From Chrysomallon squamiferum (Eukaryota > Mollusca > Gastropoda > Neomphalida > Peltospiridae), in NCBI GenBank assembly GCA_012295275.1, contig CM022667.1, positions 21,919,672 through 21,949,671 on the forward strand: a stretch of DNA of 30,000 nucleotides. The letters are read 5' to 3'. The notes below the pieces were generated by a model. It did not search any database. It was not told the origin of the DNA and saw only the letters and a list, made by a program, of their open reading frames with translations. Position numbers and translations under genes: made by a program. This document shows positions 1 to 12,700 of this stretch, in pieces (position 1 is the first letter of the stretch; each line of letters starts with the position of its first letter).

Positions 1-230
1 CATGGGTTTCACTAGATGAGTACATTTCAGCATGGAGACGTCTTCATCTGTTTCACACACCCTCACAGACCTTCTAAGCTATTTCACTGGCCAAATGAAG
101 AAGACATTTGTTGGATTAGTGAATTGGACATCTTCTATGTCATTGATACACCTGCTGTTGCATCTTCTCGATGGATGTACTCTTTGCATAAAGAGGAATT
201 GCAAGACTATGGGGGAAGTGGGTGACTGAA
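1..230 (+). pseudogene. Possible decayed coding relic, unclassified
   Basis: An open stretch reads about 69 residues from 16 to 225, with the segment GDVFICFTHPHRPSKLF followed by WPNEEDICWI. The spacing of aromatic, proline and tryptophan residues looks protein-like rather than random. There are no splice signals, partner exons or homology I can name. It may be the tail of a mobile-element polyprotein. It is not in frame with, or obviously joined to, the TBC1D20 exons downstream. Function unknown. Confidence 0.2.
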
Positions 231-499
231 TGATTCTGTGACTGCTGAACTGGTGAGAAGGCAATGAGGGAGGTAGTTTGGTATCATGTGATCATAGCAT
301 GCAGGCCTAAAGTGTATTATATGGTAATGAAGAGAGTTGGTGATTCCTAGCATCAGGAATTGGTCATTCAGGTTTTAGCTAATCAGATGTTAATGCAGAA
401 AATGTGAGATTTTCATGAACATGCAATTTTTGATTGTGTGTTGCTGCTAAACAAAGAATATTACACCTCTGAAACTTTTATATGTTTTAGTTAATATGC

Positions 500-745
500 A
501 GGAGATTAAATTTCAAGAAAGGTCATCAAAAGGTCAATTTCAAGTTCATAACAAAGGTCAAAAGGTCAATTACCCCAATCTTCTTCAAACTGAGCAATAA
601 TGGCAGATTTGGAATCCTTGTCATATTGCCTTTACCACAATACCAATTTTATGAAGATTGGTCCAGTAGTTCCTGAGACATGAAAATTCAAAGGTTGGTG
701 GTCATGCCCATTCTGGCCAAAAATCTCAAAATTTGGTCGGGTTTA
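500..745. repeat. Possible interspersed repeat, unclassified
   Basis: This stretch is less AT-rich than its surroundings and contains short internal repeats of the AAGGTCA type (for example AAAGGTCAAAAGGTCAATT near 553). It lies in presumed intron or upstream sequence of TBC1D20. It has no coding potential and no clear terminal repeats. It may be part of a dispersed family, but no second copy was seen in the window. Confidence 0.25.
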
Positions 746-1479
746 AAAATGTATTTTTTTTATTTTTTTTGGTTGATCTGCCATGGAATGTCCATTATAA
801 TTTTGATGCTTTGGCTGGAACTCTTTCTTGCTTCAGCATAATAACTGTTTTCTATGTTAATCATCATTTATGCATTGATAATAAAAGAAAAATAAGATAA
901 AAAAAGAAAAAAGTATTTTTAATAACTAGTTTTCTTTCCTTTACCAAGAAACTGATCCAATATTTTTTCAAATGTATGTCATCCTGTTTGGTATATTTTA
1001 GCATTGTTTTTAATTTAATTTTTTTTTGTTTTTTGGTCTGGCTTTACTTGTCTATAGGTTGAAGTTCCCAAACTGCATTATTTGTTATACCACACACCTG
1101 CTAACAGAATAAGCTGATTTTTGGAACATTCATTATTAAACATATAAATTGGATAAAAAAGCAACAACCAAACAGTTCACAGAATTTTGTACTGATCTTC
1201 CTAAGGTTAACTCTGGTGTGAAGACACTGTGGTGATGCCTGCAATGCACCTGCCACATGTTTAAATTTGATGCTGGATAATGAGACTGTTACTAAATATG
1301 TGAATTTGTTTTAACAGGCTGAGTTTTTAGATCTTCCATGTTTCAGAATGCTGATTTTGTAAACTTCAACCTGTACCTTTTTATTTTATTGTGTTAAACT
1401 AAATTGTATTGCATGCATTGATTTTGCTTTATTCTGAACATGATTTATTCCAGCATTTTCAAATTAAAGTAAAGATATT

Positions 1480-1529
<50 letters not shown>

Positions 1530-2198
1530 GTATAACACCTGTAACAAATTTATGAAAGAACATGTTTTAAGTATGGTTAACAAAGCATATTTGAAACAAT
1601 ATATATGTATATTAATTCTTTATATACACTCACCCACCCTGTGTGTGTGTGTGTGTGTAAAGAATTAAAAAGAATGTGGTGGTGATGTATCATAATTGGA
1701 TAATGACTAAGAAAAAGGAACTGCTGTTGAAAATAGATGCTTTGTAGCGAATTTAATTTTTAGTGAGAGAGAGAAAGAGATTGGTGAAAATTTGTTATTC
1801 TGTTTACAACCACAAAGAAACATTTCTCTTCAATATACATGAACTACTATGTTTGTCACCAAATATTAATTAACACACACACACACACACAGAGACAGAG
1901 TCCAGTATTGTGGATTTGTAAATGTTCATAAAATAAAAATTATGTGGCACTTTATATTTCTGTAAGCTTTTTTTGCTGTTTTAGTTTATTTTTAATTTAC
2001 TAATTTTTTATTTGCTTTTTTTATTCTATTTTTTTTTTTATAAACACATTTATATACATTCATTTGGAAAATTTGTTTTCTGCCATAAGAAATATTTTTT
2101 TAACCATAGTTTAGAAATAAGTTGTAATAACTGGAATGATTTATTATAAAACAAAAGTTACACCAAAATAAATGAATTTTTTTTCATTTTCTTTACAG
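746..2198. other. Intron or upstream sequence of TBC1D20 without a recognised gene
   Basis: AT-rich non-coding DNA with microsatellites. No exon encoding the expected TBC1D20 N-terminus was found, so exon 1 probably lies 5' of the window. The stretch ends in a pyrimidine-rich acceptor with AG at 2197-2198. Confidence 0.5.
1482..1526. repeat. (AC)n microsatellite
   Basis: About 45 bp of uninterrupted AC dinucleotides. Smaller (GT)n and (CA)n tracts follow at 1641-1658 and 1872-1891. Confidence 0.95.
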
Positions 2199-3056
2199 CT
2201 CTGAGCAAAAAGCAGAAGTTTTCTAAAATTGAAGCCAGCATTAACAGCAAGCCTGTAAATGTAGCCAATTTGCGGCAGCTGTCTATCAGCCATGGAGGCT
2301 TGCTTAGCAATGAGTTACGTCTAAAAGCCTGGCCAAAACTACTCAGTGTAAATGTATTCAATATCACTCCAAAGCCCTGTAAGAATACATTTTTTTTTTA
2401 CCTCTGATGACACACATTCAAAAATCTATAGCTTCTGTCATTTGTAAATTTCCAGCATATATATATGTATATATATACCTTGACTTATGAGTTTTCTGAG
2501 TTACGAGCAGTTGCCTGGTCAATTTTTTGCTTTGAGTTGTGAGCCAAAATCCAAGTTATAAGCAAGCTTCAGATACACCACCACTAGTTGGCACAATGAA
2601 CAACACAAAATCGAATTAATGCATGAAATCATAGAAAAACTTGAGTGAGGTGTGCATGTAGTTGACTTGGCTAGGCAGTTAGAACATTGTATTTCTATGA
2701 TGTATACAATACTGAAGCAGAAAGAGTCGATAAAGGCTTTAAAATTCCAGCTAAAGGCATTACAATAATTTGTCTGAACTCCAAGATAAATACACTTTAC
2801 AAACACCAATTTATTTATTTACATTCTCTTTTAACTGGTTTTTAGACAATATTTGTCATTTATAAACATATTTTTCTTATTAAAAACACATTACAAAAAA
2901 AATGGGGTGGTTTTATAGGGGCTGGAATGGATTAATGGTATTTCAATTAATTTCTGTTTGAAAAATTGATTTGATATATAAGCAAATTGAGTTACAAACT
3001 TGATCATAAAATTAAACTCATAAGTCAAGGTACTACTGTGTGTATGTGTGTGTATG

Positions 3057-3098
<42 letters not shown>

Positions 3099-6000
3099 TA
3101 CATACATACATATAAATTGGAAATTAATCTTAATCTTGATATTTTTTTTTTTCTGTGTTAATGTTTTAGCTGAGGATGAGCTCAAAGCCCATCGTGACTA
3201 CAATCAAGTGGTTATGGATGTTAACCGGTCACTCAAAAGGTTTCCACCTGGTTGGTAGTTTAACACTTTTGTTACTTTTAATTATATATCTTTTTGTGTA
3301 TGTATGTGTACAAACACACATTCACACTTAAAAAACATTTGATATCTATATCGGTAGAAGTAAATGTGTTTTTATGTTTGCAAAAAGATACTAATAGTCT
3401 TAAATGATGGTGAATGTGGCACTGGTTGGAACTATGGTGTCAACAAAAACCATTATATTGGCAACATCCATGTCAGTGGTGTCCACTATGTCAGCCATAT
3501 AACATCCATGATTAATCAGCTTCCAGCAGCTTGCATAATTTATATTAATTTAAGAATTTAAATGGTTAGATGATGTCATGAAGCAAATAATGTTGTAGCA
3601 GTTTGCCCCTTAACCTATTTCCAAACAAAGATATAATCATTTCATGGGGCAGAAAAGGGTATTTAAGAATAGTAAGAAAAATAGCAAGCTGTTTTTATTT
3701 TATCATTTGACTAATAATTAATTGTAACCTTTAATGTCTGTATAGAGCATATATTTTAAGCTTGTTAATTATAAAAATAATTGTTGTAATTTTAACAAGG
3801 TAGGTAATTTTGTATCAGTATCATACTGAGTATAACGACAGGTTACAGAAACAGTATGATCTGTATTTTTCTGTCTCTGTAAACTGCATTTAAAAGATTT
3901 CTCATTGCTTGTAGATAATAAATTTATTTACTTTCTTTTTTCTTTTCTTATTTTTTTAAAAAACATTTTCTTTATAAATATATATACTTTTTTGTTTTTT
4001 GTATGAAAGGAATGCGAGATGACCAAAGAATGGCCCTGCAGGATCAGCTGGTTGATGTTATTATGAGGGTGCTAGTGAAAAATACAGAATTACATTATTA
4101 TCAGGTGATTTAAAAAATGTTTTGTCTTTTTCATTTAATTTAACTGCTCATACAGCTGATAAAAATACACATCCAAGTAATACTTTTTAAAAGGTTAGCC
4201 AAAAATAAAATTAATAATTATAATTTTTTTAAAAAAAAAATTTTCAGTGATCAAGAACTTTCCTCTTTTGCAGTTTGTTTGATAACATTTATCTAAACAT
4301 CAGATATTGCAATAATATCATTTTCTGATAATTATTTTACTTATTTTATTGTTTGTACGTATGTTTTGCAGGGCTACCATGATATATGTGTCACATTCCT
4401 TCTGGTGGTTGGTGAAGATGTTGCTTTTGCTTTAGTTGAGAAATTGTCCATCAATCATTTAAGGTATATTTTAATATATATTCATTTACCAATTTTTTTT
4501 TTTTTTTTTTTTTTCATAAAAATAAAAATCATAAAAAAAAAAATATGTATGTGAATATGTGGCCGGGTGCATAAAGCACCCTCACACAGAAACTACTCAA
4601 GTTCGATTTTGATTACATCTTTAATTTCTCTGCCAGTTTCTACAAAACGATGGATAATTATAGACAATTATATCATAGTTATGTTGCAGAGAATTAGCTC
4701 AGATACCTTTATCCCTTGTGCTTTTAGTTTAGTTCCTCACATATATATGGGTTGAGGTTTAGGAAAACCTGTCAGAAGTTGCTGGGAGTATTATCAAGAT
4801 AGAGGTCAAAATATATTATAAAGTCACCACCAGTCTGTTTTGACTTTTTTTGCTTATGTTACAACTAAAACATTAAAGTATGTTGTCCTAAAAGGAAAAT
4901 TTAATCTCTGCACTATAAAATGTGTTTTTATATCACTGTAATCAGGATAAAAAGATATGGAGCTATAGGCAAGAATTAACATTGTATTTCCCAAACTGAA
5001 AATCACTTTTGTTATCTAATAATAGCTATAATTCTTCAAATACGAAATTAATGTTCATTATGATTTAATAATCATCTTTAAATATCATCTTCTGGTTCAT
5101 ATGTCTGTCACAGGGCCCACATCAATCAAACATCTGTAAATGTTTTACCAAGGCTCAGTCTAGATTAAAATTATATTTTTATGACCACCTGACAAGGAAT
5201 TTAAAAAATAAATTCACTGCAATCTATATAAATCAATAATTCGATCTATCTACGAGAGAAATAAGCACAAGCTAAGGTACATCAACTATTTAATTATGAC
5301 ACAGATAATAAAAATAATATGCAATACAACAATCTGGTAAAATATGTATTTAAATGAGTTTTTTCAGTGATAGTGTGGGAAACCGGTATAAAAAATAAGA
5401 ATCTACATGAAGGGAAGATTAAACCAGTTTCATTCTATCTAAAAGTATGATTACCATCAAAGATTAATTATACATTAGATAGACCATATCAAAATAAGAA
5501 AAGACAGTGGTTTACCACACTCTTCCATGAAGAAAATGCCATTCACAAACATTGGTTTCTCCACCTGACTACTGGTACATCGTGCTTTTTTGTCAACCAA
5601 ATATAATATTTTACCAGTGTCTTAGCTTTATGAACACATTAAGTATTATATCCCAAGTTAGCCTTGATTGTTAGATATCAAGCACACAGCCGGAAAAAAA
5701 AATGAAAAAAGTAACAACAATATATTTTGGAAAGAGAATCTGCAATGGTGTTGCTAGCCCCAACAGTATGCTTTATGGTAAGTAGGTATTCCTGTAATAC
5801 CCACCTTCAGCATAAAACTGATCTTCTTGAAACAACTGCACCAGAACCAATGTCACTAGCAGTCCACAGTGAACTTGAATGGTTGTTGGTGACTGAGTGC
5901 TGCCATTAAAGGCATTGAACAGAGAATGTTCTTTAAGACCTGAAAAGCTTGTGAACACTTTTTTTGATCAGATGAATTTGTAATCCTTCTGTAACAGAGA

Positions 6001-9000
6001 TGTTATTGTTGCAGCAATAGTTCCAAACTTTGGACAGAAACAATGATAATATTTAGTCATACAAAGAAAATGTCTCTACTCTTTTTGAGATGCCATCCAT
6101 TTTAGCTCTTGTAACAAAACTGGTACAATCCATCTGGGGTTACAATAGATAAAATCTGATTAGCTCCCTGAGTCAACTGAATCTACAAGCATACTTTTAA
6201 ACAATCCAACTTGGAGAGTTTTTAGGGGGTTGAGCCTTTTCTAAATGTTTCTGCCATAACTTGGCTTTTATTTTACTACATAGGTCATAATATTATCAGA
6301 GCTATTTCCCTGTAACCAGTTATCTAGATTTCTGATTTTTTGACAAATTCCTTTCTGTTACAATATATTCCTGGCCAATAAAAGTTTGATGCATTGTATC
6401 ATATGTTTTCAATCAGCCCAAATAACCTGCAAAAATATTTTCATGACTTAAATTTAGTATTTCCTAAGTATACTGTAGGTATTACAACTTGAAAGCATTC
6501 ATACTTCTCATTTTGATCTGACATAATTTTATCTAAGGCTTTCTATATCAACAGATCTTTATGCACATAAAATCATTCACTCTCATTTAAAGATTGTTTT
6601 TATCCACTGTTTTTGACAATTCCTTTTCAAAGATAGATCACGTTTCTATGCTTCACTCAGTTAACCTGGGGATATTATTAACAGACATTTTCAGAGACAC
6701 ACACTGTTTGATAAGAGCACTACTATTTGACTAGGTTCTGATTTAACCTTCTTGCCTGAATCTGTCTCATATGCTCAATTATGACAAACATGTCTATTAA
6801 TGGATTGTCCTAGGATCACTTTTTTGTTTTCTGTAAACAAACTAACTAACTGAATCTAACTTTCTCAGATTGTGAAAAGACTGAGAGGCCTTACTGGTCA
6901 GCTGATATACCCACAGAAAAAGCTCTATTAATATTTCTTTGGCTTGCTTTATCTTGTTTGACTGAGCAATTGAAATTTTATGAATATTTTCCAATTGTCT
7001 CAGCACAGCCCACTTTGCTCTTTTAATAAAAGTTGTATTAGAATATCTACAAATCTATCATTATTTGGATATAAACATGATTAGCTATTGTTAAAACTGA
7101 GAAAACATTATATTTTAAGAAATATTTTAATGAAATTTTAGAATAGTTAATTTTACATTATACCATATCAAAGTAAGAACAGAAACTCATTCATTAAGAA
7201 AATGCAATTCCAAAAATCAGTTCCTTACTTGACAGTTCTTTATATGGTTTCAGTTATTTAAATAAAAAAATAAAAAATCAATAAATCTTTGTTTTTGTTT
7301 TAGAGACTTCATGGACTCAAATATGGATCGGACCAGACACATGCTGAATTATTTGTATCCAATCTTGTACAAAGCAAATCCAGAGTTGTGTGAATTCATG
7401 GAGAGGTTTTTATTCTTTTATTTTGCTTTTTTTTCTGTGATTACTTTTGAAGATTTAAATATTTTGTCTATTCCTTCATTCACAGTTGGAATAATTTGGT
7501 TAATTTGCTGTTTCTACTAAACTTGACTGGTATTTGTGAGCTGATTTTATGGTAAAAATTGATGAAAAATGGATATCTGATGTTTGGTCAGGGTGCAGTT
7601 GCAGTGCCTGTCATAGGCACTATTTTCCATAGGTACACCCTGCCTTCATTTTGATATATTTGTTATCTCTAGTGATAAGTTTAAAAATCAACATTTTTCT
7701 CTTCATGACGTTTTTATTTTTTTTATTTTTTTTTTTTTTATTTGTTTGGTGTGTAAACCATCAGTTGTTACATAATTCGTATACGTATTATAATTTTCAT
7801 TAAAGATTTTCATTACATATAACATATTTCTTTTGGATATTCTGAAGTTGATATTAATTCTGTTAATATTAAATTACAGAGCTGAGCTGGGAACCATATT
7901 TTGTCTGAGCTGGCTCATCACATGGTATGGTCATGTACTCAGTGATTTCTGCCACATTGTAAGGCTTTACGATTTCTTCATTGCATGTCATCCTCTGATG
8001 CCAATTTACTTAGCTGCTGCAGTAAGTAATATTTGGTCTGCTTATTGCAAATAGATTTACATAAAAGGAAAAAGTGATTTTTTAATTTGTTGTTTATTTC
8101 TTGTTTTAAAGATGGTTTTTCTACTAAAGAAAAAAAAAGAATTTTATAATTTTTTTACAAATAGATTTCTACAACTAAAACATGTTATTAAATTAAATAC
8201 AACAGTTTCATTAATGATTTTGTCAATAGTTAAAAAAGTAAGTATATAATATTAAAACTATAACCATAAGATTTGCTGTTTTACAAATGTACAAAACAAA
8301 TATTTTTTTTTTTTTTTTTTTTTTTAGATATATTTATACAATTTATACATAAGAATTTGTACTAAAAACATAAAATATATCAAATATAAGTTACAAAAAA
8401 AAGCAAGTGAAATGAAACTGTTTTTCTCTTTCACAGATAGTGTTATACCGAGAAAAAGAAGTGCTTGCTTGTGAGTGTGAAATGTGTTACATACATAGCC
8501 TGTTGTCTAAGATTCCCGATGATCTCCCCTTTGAACAGTTAATAGCCAAAGCTGGAGACTTGTATCTCCAATTTCCACCAGCAGAGCTAGCAAATGAAGC
8601 TGTTACGAAATTTAGAAAAAGGTACTGATTTGACCATTTAGAGAAACAAGTTTTTTTATTTTCTACATAAAAAATAATAATAATAAATTCATGTATCCCC
8701 TTTTATATATTTTTAATTAAAAATTTAAAGTCTATTATATTAAAAATCTGAACAGAAGATTATAATTGTCCATAATAAATTTGTTGTTCTACTTATAATT
8801 TTGTTTTAATGTTTTTTCATTTAAAAATACATCTTTTTTTTTAGCACGCTATCAAATTATAGGAAATTACAGCAAGGTAGTCGCAACCAAAAACCTGATT
8901 CCCATTTGAAAAAGTTGAAACAGAATGGAAAATTGTCTTCACTGTTAGTTCAAGACGGCAGTAGTAAATTAGTGAAGGTGACTGTGTGGACACTAAGTGC

Positions 9001-9076
9001 TGTGCTTAGTGCTGCAGTTTTTGTTGTTCTCAATGCAGCAGCTGATTGGGACTGGCTGGAAGGACAATGGTGGTGA
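2199..9076 (+). CDS. TBC1D20: TBC1 domain family member 20 (Rab GAP), 5'-partial, eight exons
   Basis: Exons: 2199-2378, 3170-3250, 4010-4104, 4372-4463, 7304-7405, 7880-8021, 8437-8621, 8845-9076 (stop TGA). All junctions have GT-AG ends and compatible phases and yield about 368 residues; the human protein has about 403, so only the N-terminus is missing. The TBC domain carries both GAP motifs. The arginine finger is in VVMDVNRS (Arg codon 3226-3228), and the glutamine finger is in HYYQGYHD (Gln codon 4102-4104, at the exon 3/4 junction). Other strongly conserved blocks are SWLITWYGHVLSDF and LYDFFIACHPLMPIYLAAA. A hydrophobic segment (VTVWTLSAVLSAAVFVVL) near the C-terminus is the expected tail anchor. 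In vertebrates the family accelerates GTP hydrolysis by Rab1 at the ER/Golgi and acts in ER-to-Golgi traffic, Golgi integrity and autophagy. The exon 2 donor (GTTGGT, 3251) is weak, but frame and homology support it. Confidence 0.95.
2470..3038 (+). mobile_element. Non-autonomous Tigger/pogo-like DNA transposon, copy 1
   Basis: It lies between TBC1D20 exons 1 and 2 of this window. The ends are inverted: CCTTGACTTATGAGTTT from 2478 and AAACTCATAAGTCAAGG ending at 3030, followed by TACTACTG to 3038. The interior reads on + as a broken fragment of a Tigger-type transposase N-terminal helix-turn-helix region (GVHVVDLARQLEH, then ILKQKESIKA) with frame breaks and stops. It is homologous, in opposite orientation, to the element at 26380-27119, but lacks roughly 170 bp of that copy. 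The 5' tip has been replaced by (TA)n, and the 3' tip runs into a (TG)n/(TA)n tract. It has no transposase activity of its own. Confidence 0.8.
3036..3112. repeat. (TG)n/(TA)n/(CA)n compound microsatellite
   Basis: TG-rich, then about 28 bp of TA (3061-3088), then CA- and CATA-rich sequence. It starts exactly at the 3' end of the Tigger-like element and lies about 60 bp before a TBC1D20 exon. It is partly self-complementary and could fold into a hairpin. Confidence 0.9.
4558..4620. repeat. Short interspersed relic (GGCCGGGTGCATAAAGCACC)
   Basis: A GC-richer island with GGCCGGGTGCATAAAGCACC followed by CCTCACACAG. From memory it resembles a repeat frequent in cephalopod sequences that contains GGCACGTAAAAAGCACC. 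This is a recollection, not a database match. A box-B-like AGTTCGATTTTGATT follows at about 4599. It is too short to classify. Confidence 0.35.
5715..6240 (-). pseudogene. Decayed Ty3/gypsy-like pol fragment (RT to RNase H)
   Basis: Reading the minus strand across several frames recovers gypsy pol landmarks in the correct order. First is a reverse transcriptase stretch IQLTQGANQI...TPDGLYQF (about 6190-6116). Next is a thumb-like region with CPKFGTIAATITSLLQKDYK (about 6040-5980). The connection LKNILCSMPLMAALSHQQPF (about 5930-5870) follows, then a fragment of the RNase H end, NTIADSLSK (about 5750-5725). Frameshifts, stops and internal deletions make it non-functional. Integrase, gag and clear LTRs were not found. 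It lies antisense within the big TBC1D20 intron. Confidence 0.7.
7589..7642. repeat. Small nested inverted repeat
   Basis: Outer arms CAGGGTG (7589-7595) and CACCCTG (7636-7642) enclose inner arms AGTGCCT (7603-7609) and AGGCACT (7615-7621), with a 5-base loop. It lies in a TBC1D20 intron. It could be a tiny MITE relic or a chance hairpin. Confidence 0.4.
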
Positions 9077-9700
9077 TTGTTGAAAGTTTATGGTGGTGAA
9101 AGTAAAAAGGAGATCAGTTTAAATTAAAAAGGTATTTGATTCAATAGATTAATGCACTGATTAGCTTATAGGATTATAACAGTTGCTGGAAGTATACTGG
9201 ATAATTACTTATTTATTTACTGTAAATTATGCTAATTATAAGAATATGTTAACTTAAAAAATAAAACCAAAAATGTTTCAGATACAAATGTTTCACCTAG
9301 TTTTCAGTGAGAAGAATAACAGTATCTTTAAAAATGGTCCATTTTCTTTCAAACTGAATTGTCTGTTATGAAAAATTTCTTATCTTTATCATGATTTTGA
9401 CAATATAAACTGGGTATTTTTTTTCTGTTTAAATTTTTAAAATGAGTGAACAAACATTATAAAAGTTAATATATTAAAAAAATTTTATACTGAAACAGAG
9501 TACCTTGAATAACCATGAAGAAATTGTAACATATTTGAGTTGGTTTATGCTGTGTTTTGAAATAGGAATGAGTGTGTAGTTTATTGTTGTGTCTGATTAT
9601 TTTCATTTTAAATGTTAGCATTTTATTATGGTAAGCATATCTGAGTGTGGGTGATTAAAATACAAAATATTTTTGTTTATTTATTAAAGGATTTTGTGCA
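9077..9700 (+). other. TBC1D20: Probable TBC1D20 3' UTR
   Basis: AT-rich sequence directly after the TGA stop. The first canonical AATAAA is at 9260-9265. The true cleavage site cannot be decided, since further AATAAA/ATTAAA hexamers occur downstream (for example near 9684 and 10643). Confidence 0.45.
9260..9265 (+). promoter_or_regulatory. Candidate polyadenylation signal for TBC1D20
   Basis: First AATAAA after the stop codon, 184 bp downstream. In such AT-rich DNA the hexamer is common, so use is uncertain. Confidence 0.35.
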
Positions 9701-12700
9701 ATCTGGCTTGATCCGTTATTGTTTGGTTGTTTTTTCTTTTCTTTTATTTTATCTCTGTATATTTTGTGTTAAAGTGTAAAGTTAATTATTAAAAAGTTGC
9801 TGTGTGCTTGGATGCAAACTGATTGAAATAGACCAAAAAAAAAAAAAATTTAATTGCAAATAATTACATTTTTAAATCTTTTTACAAATTATTATTTATT
9901 ACACTTACTAGTACATTTTGATTAAAAATAAATAAAAATACAGATAAGAAAACATTGAAAATTACTAAATGTGTCAGTACTTACTGAGACAAAGTTTATC
10001 AACATTACTGCAAATCATATTTCTTACAACAAAACAACAGTGACCAGCAAAATCAGTGAAAAGTAGATAATTGTGGCTGCTTATGTTTCTTGCATGCAGA
10101 TCTTCAAAAATAAAAACCAAATACAAAAATTTGTTGATGTGCATTATTATTATTATTATTATTATTATAATATGGGGCATTAACTGGTAGTAACATTGTT
10201 CAAATTTTTTATTGTTATTACTAGTGTCGGTTAATCATGAAAGTTTTATTAATCTCATTAAGGAAATGTTTTTTTGTTTTTTTTGGTTTCATTATAAATA
10301 ATAGAAAGTGAGATTAGAGTTTTGATTAAAATAATAATTAATATTTAAAATATTCTTTGATTTGATTGCTTTGATAAAACAAAAATGTTAAAATATTTAT
10401 TTGTTATTTATTTTAATTACAAAACTAAATAGTATATCTAGTCAGTTGAATTATGTAAATGTATACAGACCTGAATTTCTACATTCACACAATTTGAATG
10501 CACTTGTTACTAGCACTCAGTGTGATATGAAGTGACTGTTAAGTTGCAGTTGATGAAAATACTTTTTTAATAATTTAATGTTTTAGCTTGAAATAAATCA
10601 GTCGAATGCATGTGGAATACACAATACTGTATCTTTAAACAATAAATTTAATCTGTTTTTGTAATACTTACATTGTGAAATAATTAATTACAATATGCAA
10701 TTATTTTCAAATATTTATATCTTTTTAATGTTCTGTTATTAATTCAGTTAGTTCCTGATCACAAAAATATATAAAGTGAGTAAATTCTGTTAATCTATTC
10801 CAATGTTTATTTTTATTTTTTTAAATTATTATTATTATTATTTTAATATTTGAGGATTCTGAATACAAAAAGCTGATTTTAAATTTGTTTTCCTGATATC
10901 ATAAATTAAGACAAATATATTTTACAATATTTTTATAATTTTCTTGTTTTGAAAAAGATTTAAAATGAGATATTTAGTAACATTTTTACTTTTAATAGAC
11001 AATATGAACATAAGAAAAAGGAAAAAACAGCACTCGACTTCCATCTAATGTGTATGTGGATATAAATAATTATAAATGTGTTTATAGCAGTACAAATCTT
11101 AATTCAGATTCACTGCAAGAACTAGTTTTCAGTAAAAAAAAATAAAAAATAAAGACAAAGAAAACATTTAAAAAAATATCTTGCTCTATGAAAAACATGT
11201 TTATCTGCTCTAGCTTTTAACAATTGTCTTTATTTTGGAGGGGGTTTAAAATATGAATAATAATTTTCAGATATCTTCAGTTCTGAAATTTCATCACATG
11301 ATTTTATTCTTCAGTTTAACTTGGAATACAACCCAAGGATAATTAAAATATTTAAATTTTGATATAAATTTTGTATTAATGACTAACAGAATTTGTACTG
11401 GGGCTGATTGTGAAATGAAATTGTCCTCGAAATGGTTATTAACAAAATTTGCAATTGTATACATAGTTTAAGTCTTCCCTCAGTGGTGGCATATTTTCAA
11501 CCGCAAAATGTGTAATTTATACATTTTATTTTACCTTAGCATTTTAAAACATATTCACACAAGAATAATAAACACGGATAAATACGTATGTAAATACAAT
11601 GACGTAACACGGGGTTTTAACTATAATAAAGGAAAACTAAAGCTTTGTAGTGGAACAGTACAAAAATGTATTTTATTTAGTTTTTTAGCATCATTATCAA
11701 TATTTTATCAGCTGGGCTGAGTGATGCTAATGATATCCAGAGAACCCATTATGGGGTCTCAAGTATTCTGGGCCTGAAAAAACAATTATCAAATACACAA
11801 TTACGATTTAGCGCATCACAAAGAAGCCCTCACCAGTGACCCATGTTATAGAACCAGAAATTCAACCTTTTTTATCGCCGCATTTGCTTCAGTTTTATTC
11901 CTCAGCAGGTAAACAAATATAAATTTAGATGAAGAATCATTTAAGTTAAAATCGTACTTGATCCGCTCGTTTTCATTTGCCAGATATTTAGTAACGATTG
12001 TTCCTTTAAATAAGTCTTTCTTTTTTATAGTAATACAGAATATTGCTCCCAGTGCAAGAGTAAGAGATGTTGCAGGTGCTGGGCGTGAATCGTGTGCATT
12101 TGTACTTTGAATGTCACATTCATAGGTTTTATGGGTACAATTTTCTTGCTAGTAATTTTATATTTACCGTATTTAAAATATTACGAATGCCTGGTAAATG
12201 ATAATGATTCCACATTATAATATTAATTTTTCAGGTTTCTAAATAAGAAATATGTTCTTTTCTAGAATTTGTATTTCCAATATAAGCTACAGTATTAATA
12301 CAAAATACATAGCTTTCGTTATTATTATTATTATTTTTTTTCCACACTGTATCATTCCTCGGCACGCAAGTCATAAGCAACATTTCTACAAACAAAACCA
12401 TTGTTACTTATTCTTTCTTGTTCATCTTTAATTTTAACTTTCATTGCCATTACCAGTCAAAAATAAATAATTTTAAACAGGTTACAATAGAAAAATATTT
12501 ATATTTATCAAATTAAGGATAACAAAAAAAAATAAAATAAAATAAAATAAAATAAAAAACTTCTACATTTAATTTTTCCTATCGTATTTATGGCATGGAC
12601 TCAAGCCAAAATCCAGCTTTTCTACATAAATTTTATACTTAATGCAAAGTCAATGGCGAGCAACAATATCTATATACAGAAATTCAGAATATGTCATAAG

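Larger units (their letters stand above)
4464..7303. other. Large TBC1D20 intron
   Basis: The longest intron of this gene (2.8 kb), between exon ends 4463 and 7304. It contains a T-rich tract (4493-4514), a short relic near 4558-4620 and the gypsy pol fragment at 5715-6240. Otherwise it is AT-rich sequence in which I see no exon. Confidence 0.7.

Noticed and set aside
2519-2809. 96-codon minus-strand frame
   Set aside because: It is antisense to the Tigger-like element, whose recognisable transposase fragment reads on the + strand.
4597-4615. tRNA or SINE box B (AGTTCGATTTTGATT)
   Set aside because: No matching A box or cloverleaf could be built around it, so no RNA gene is called.
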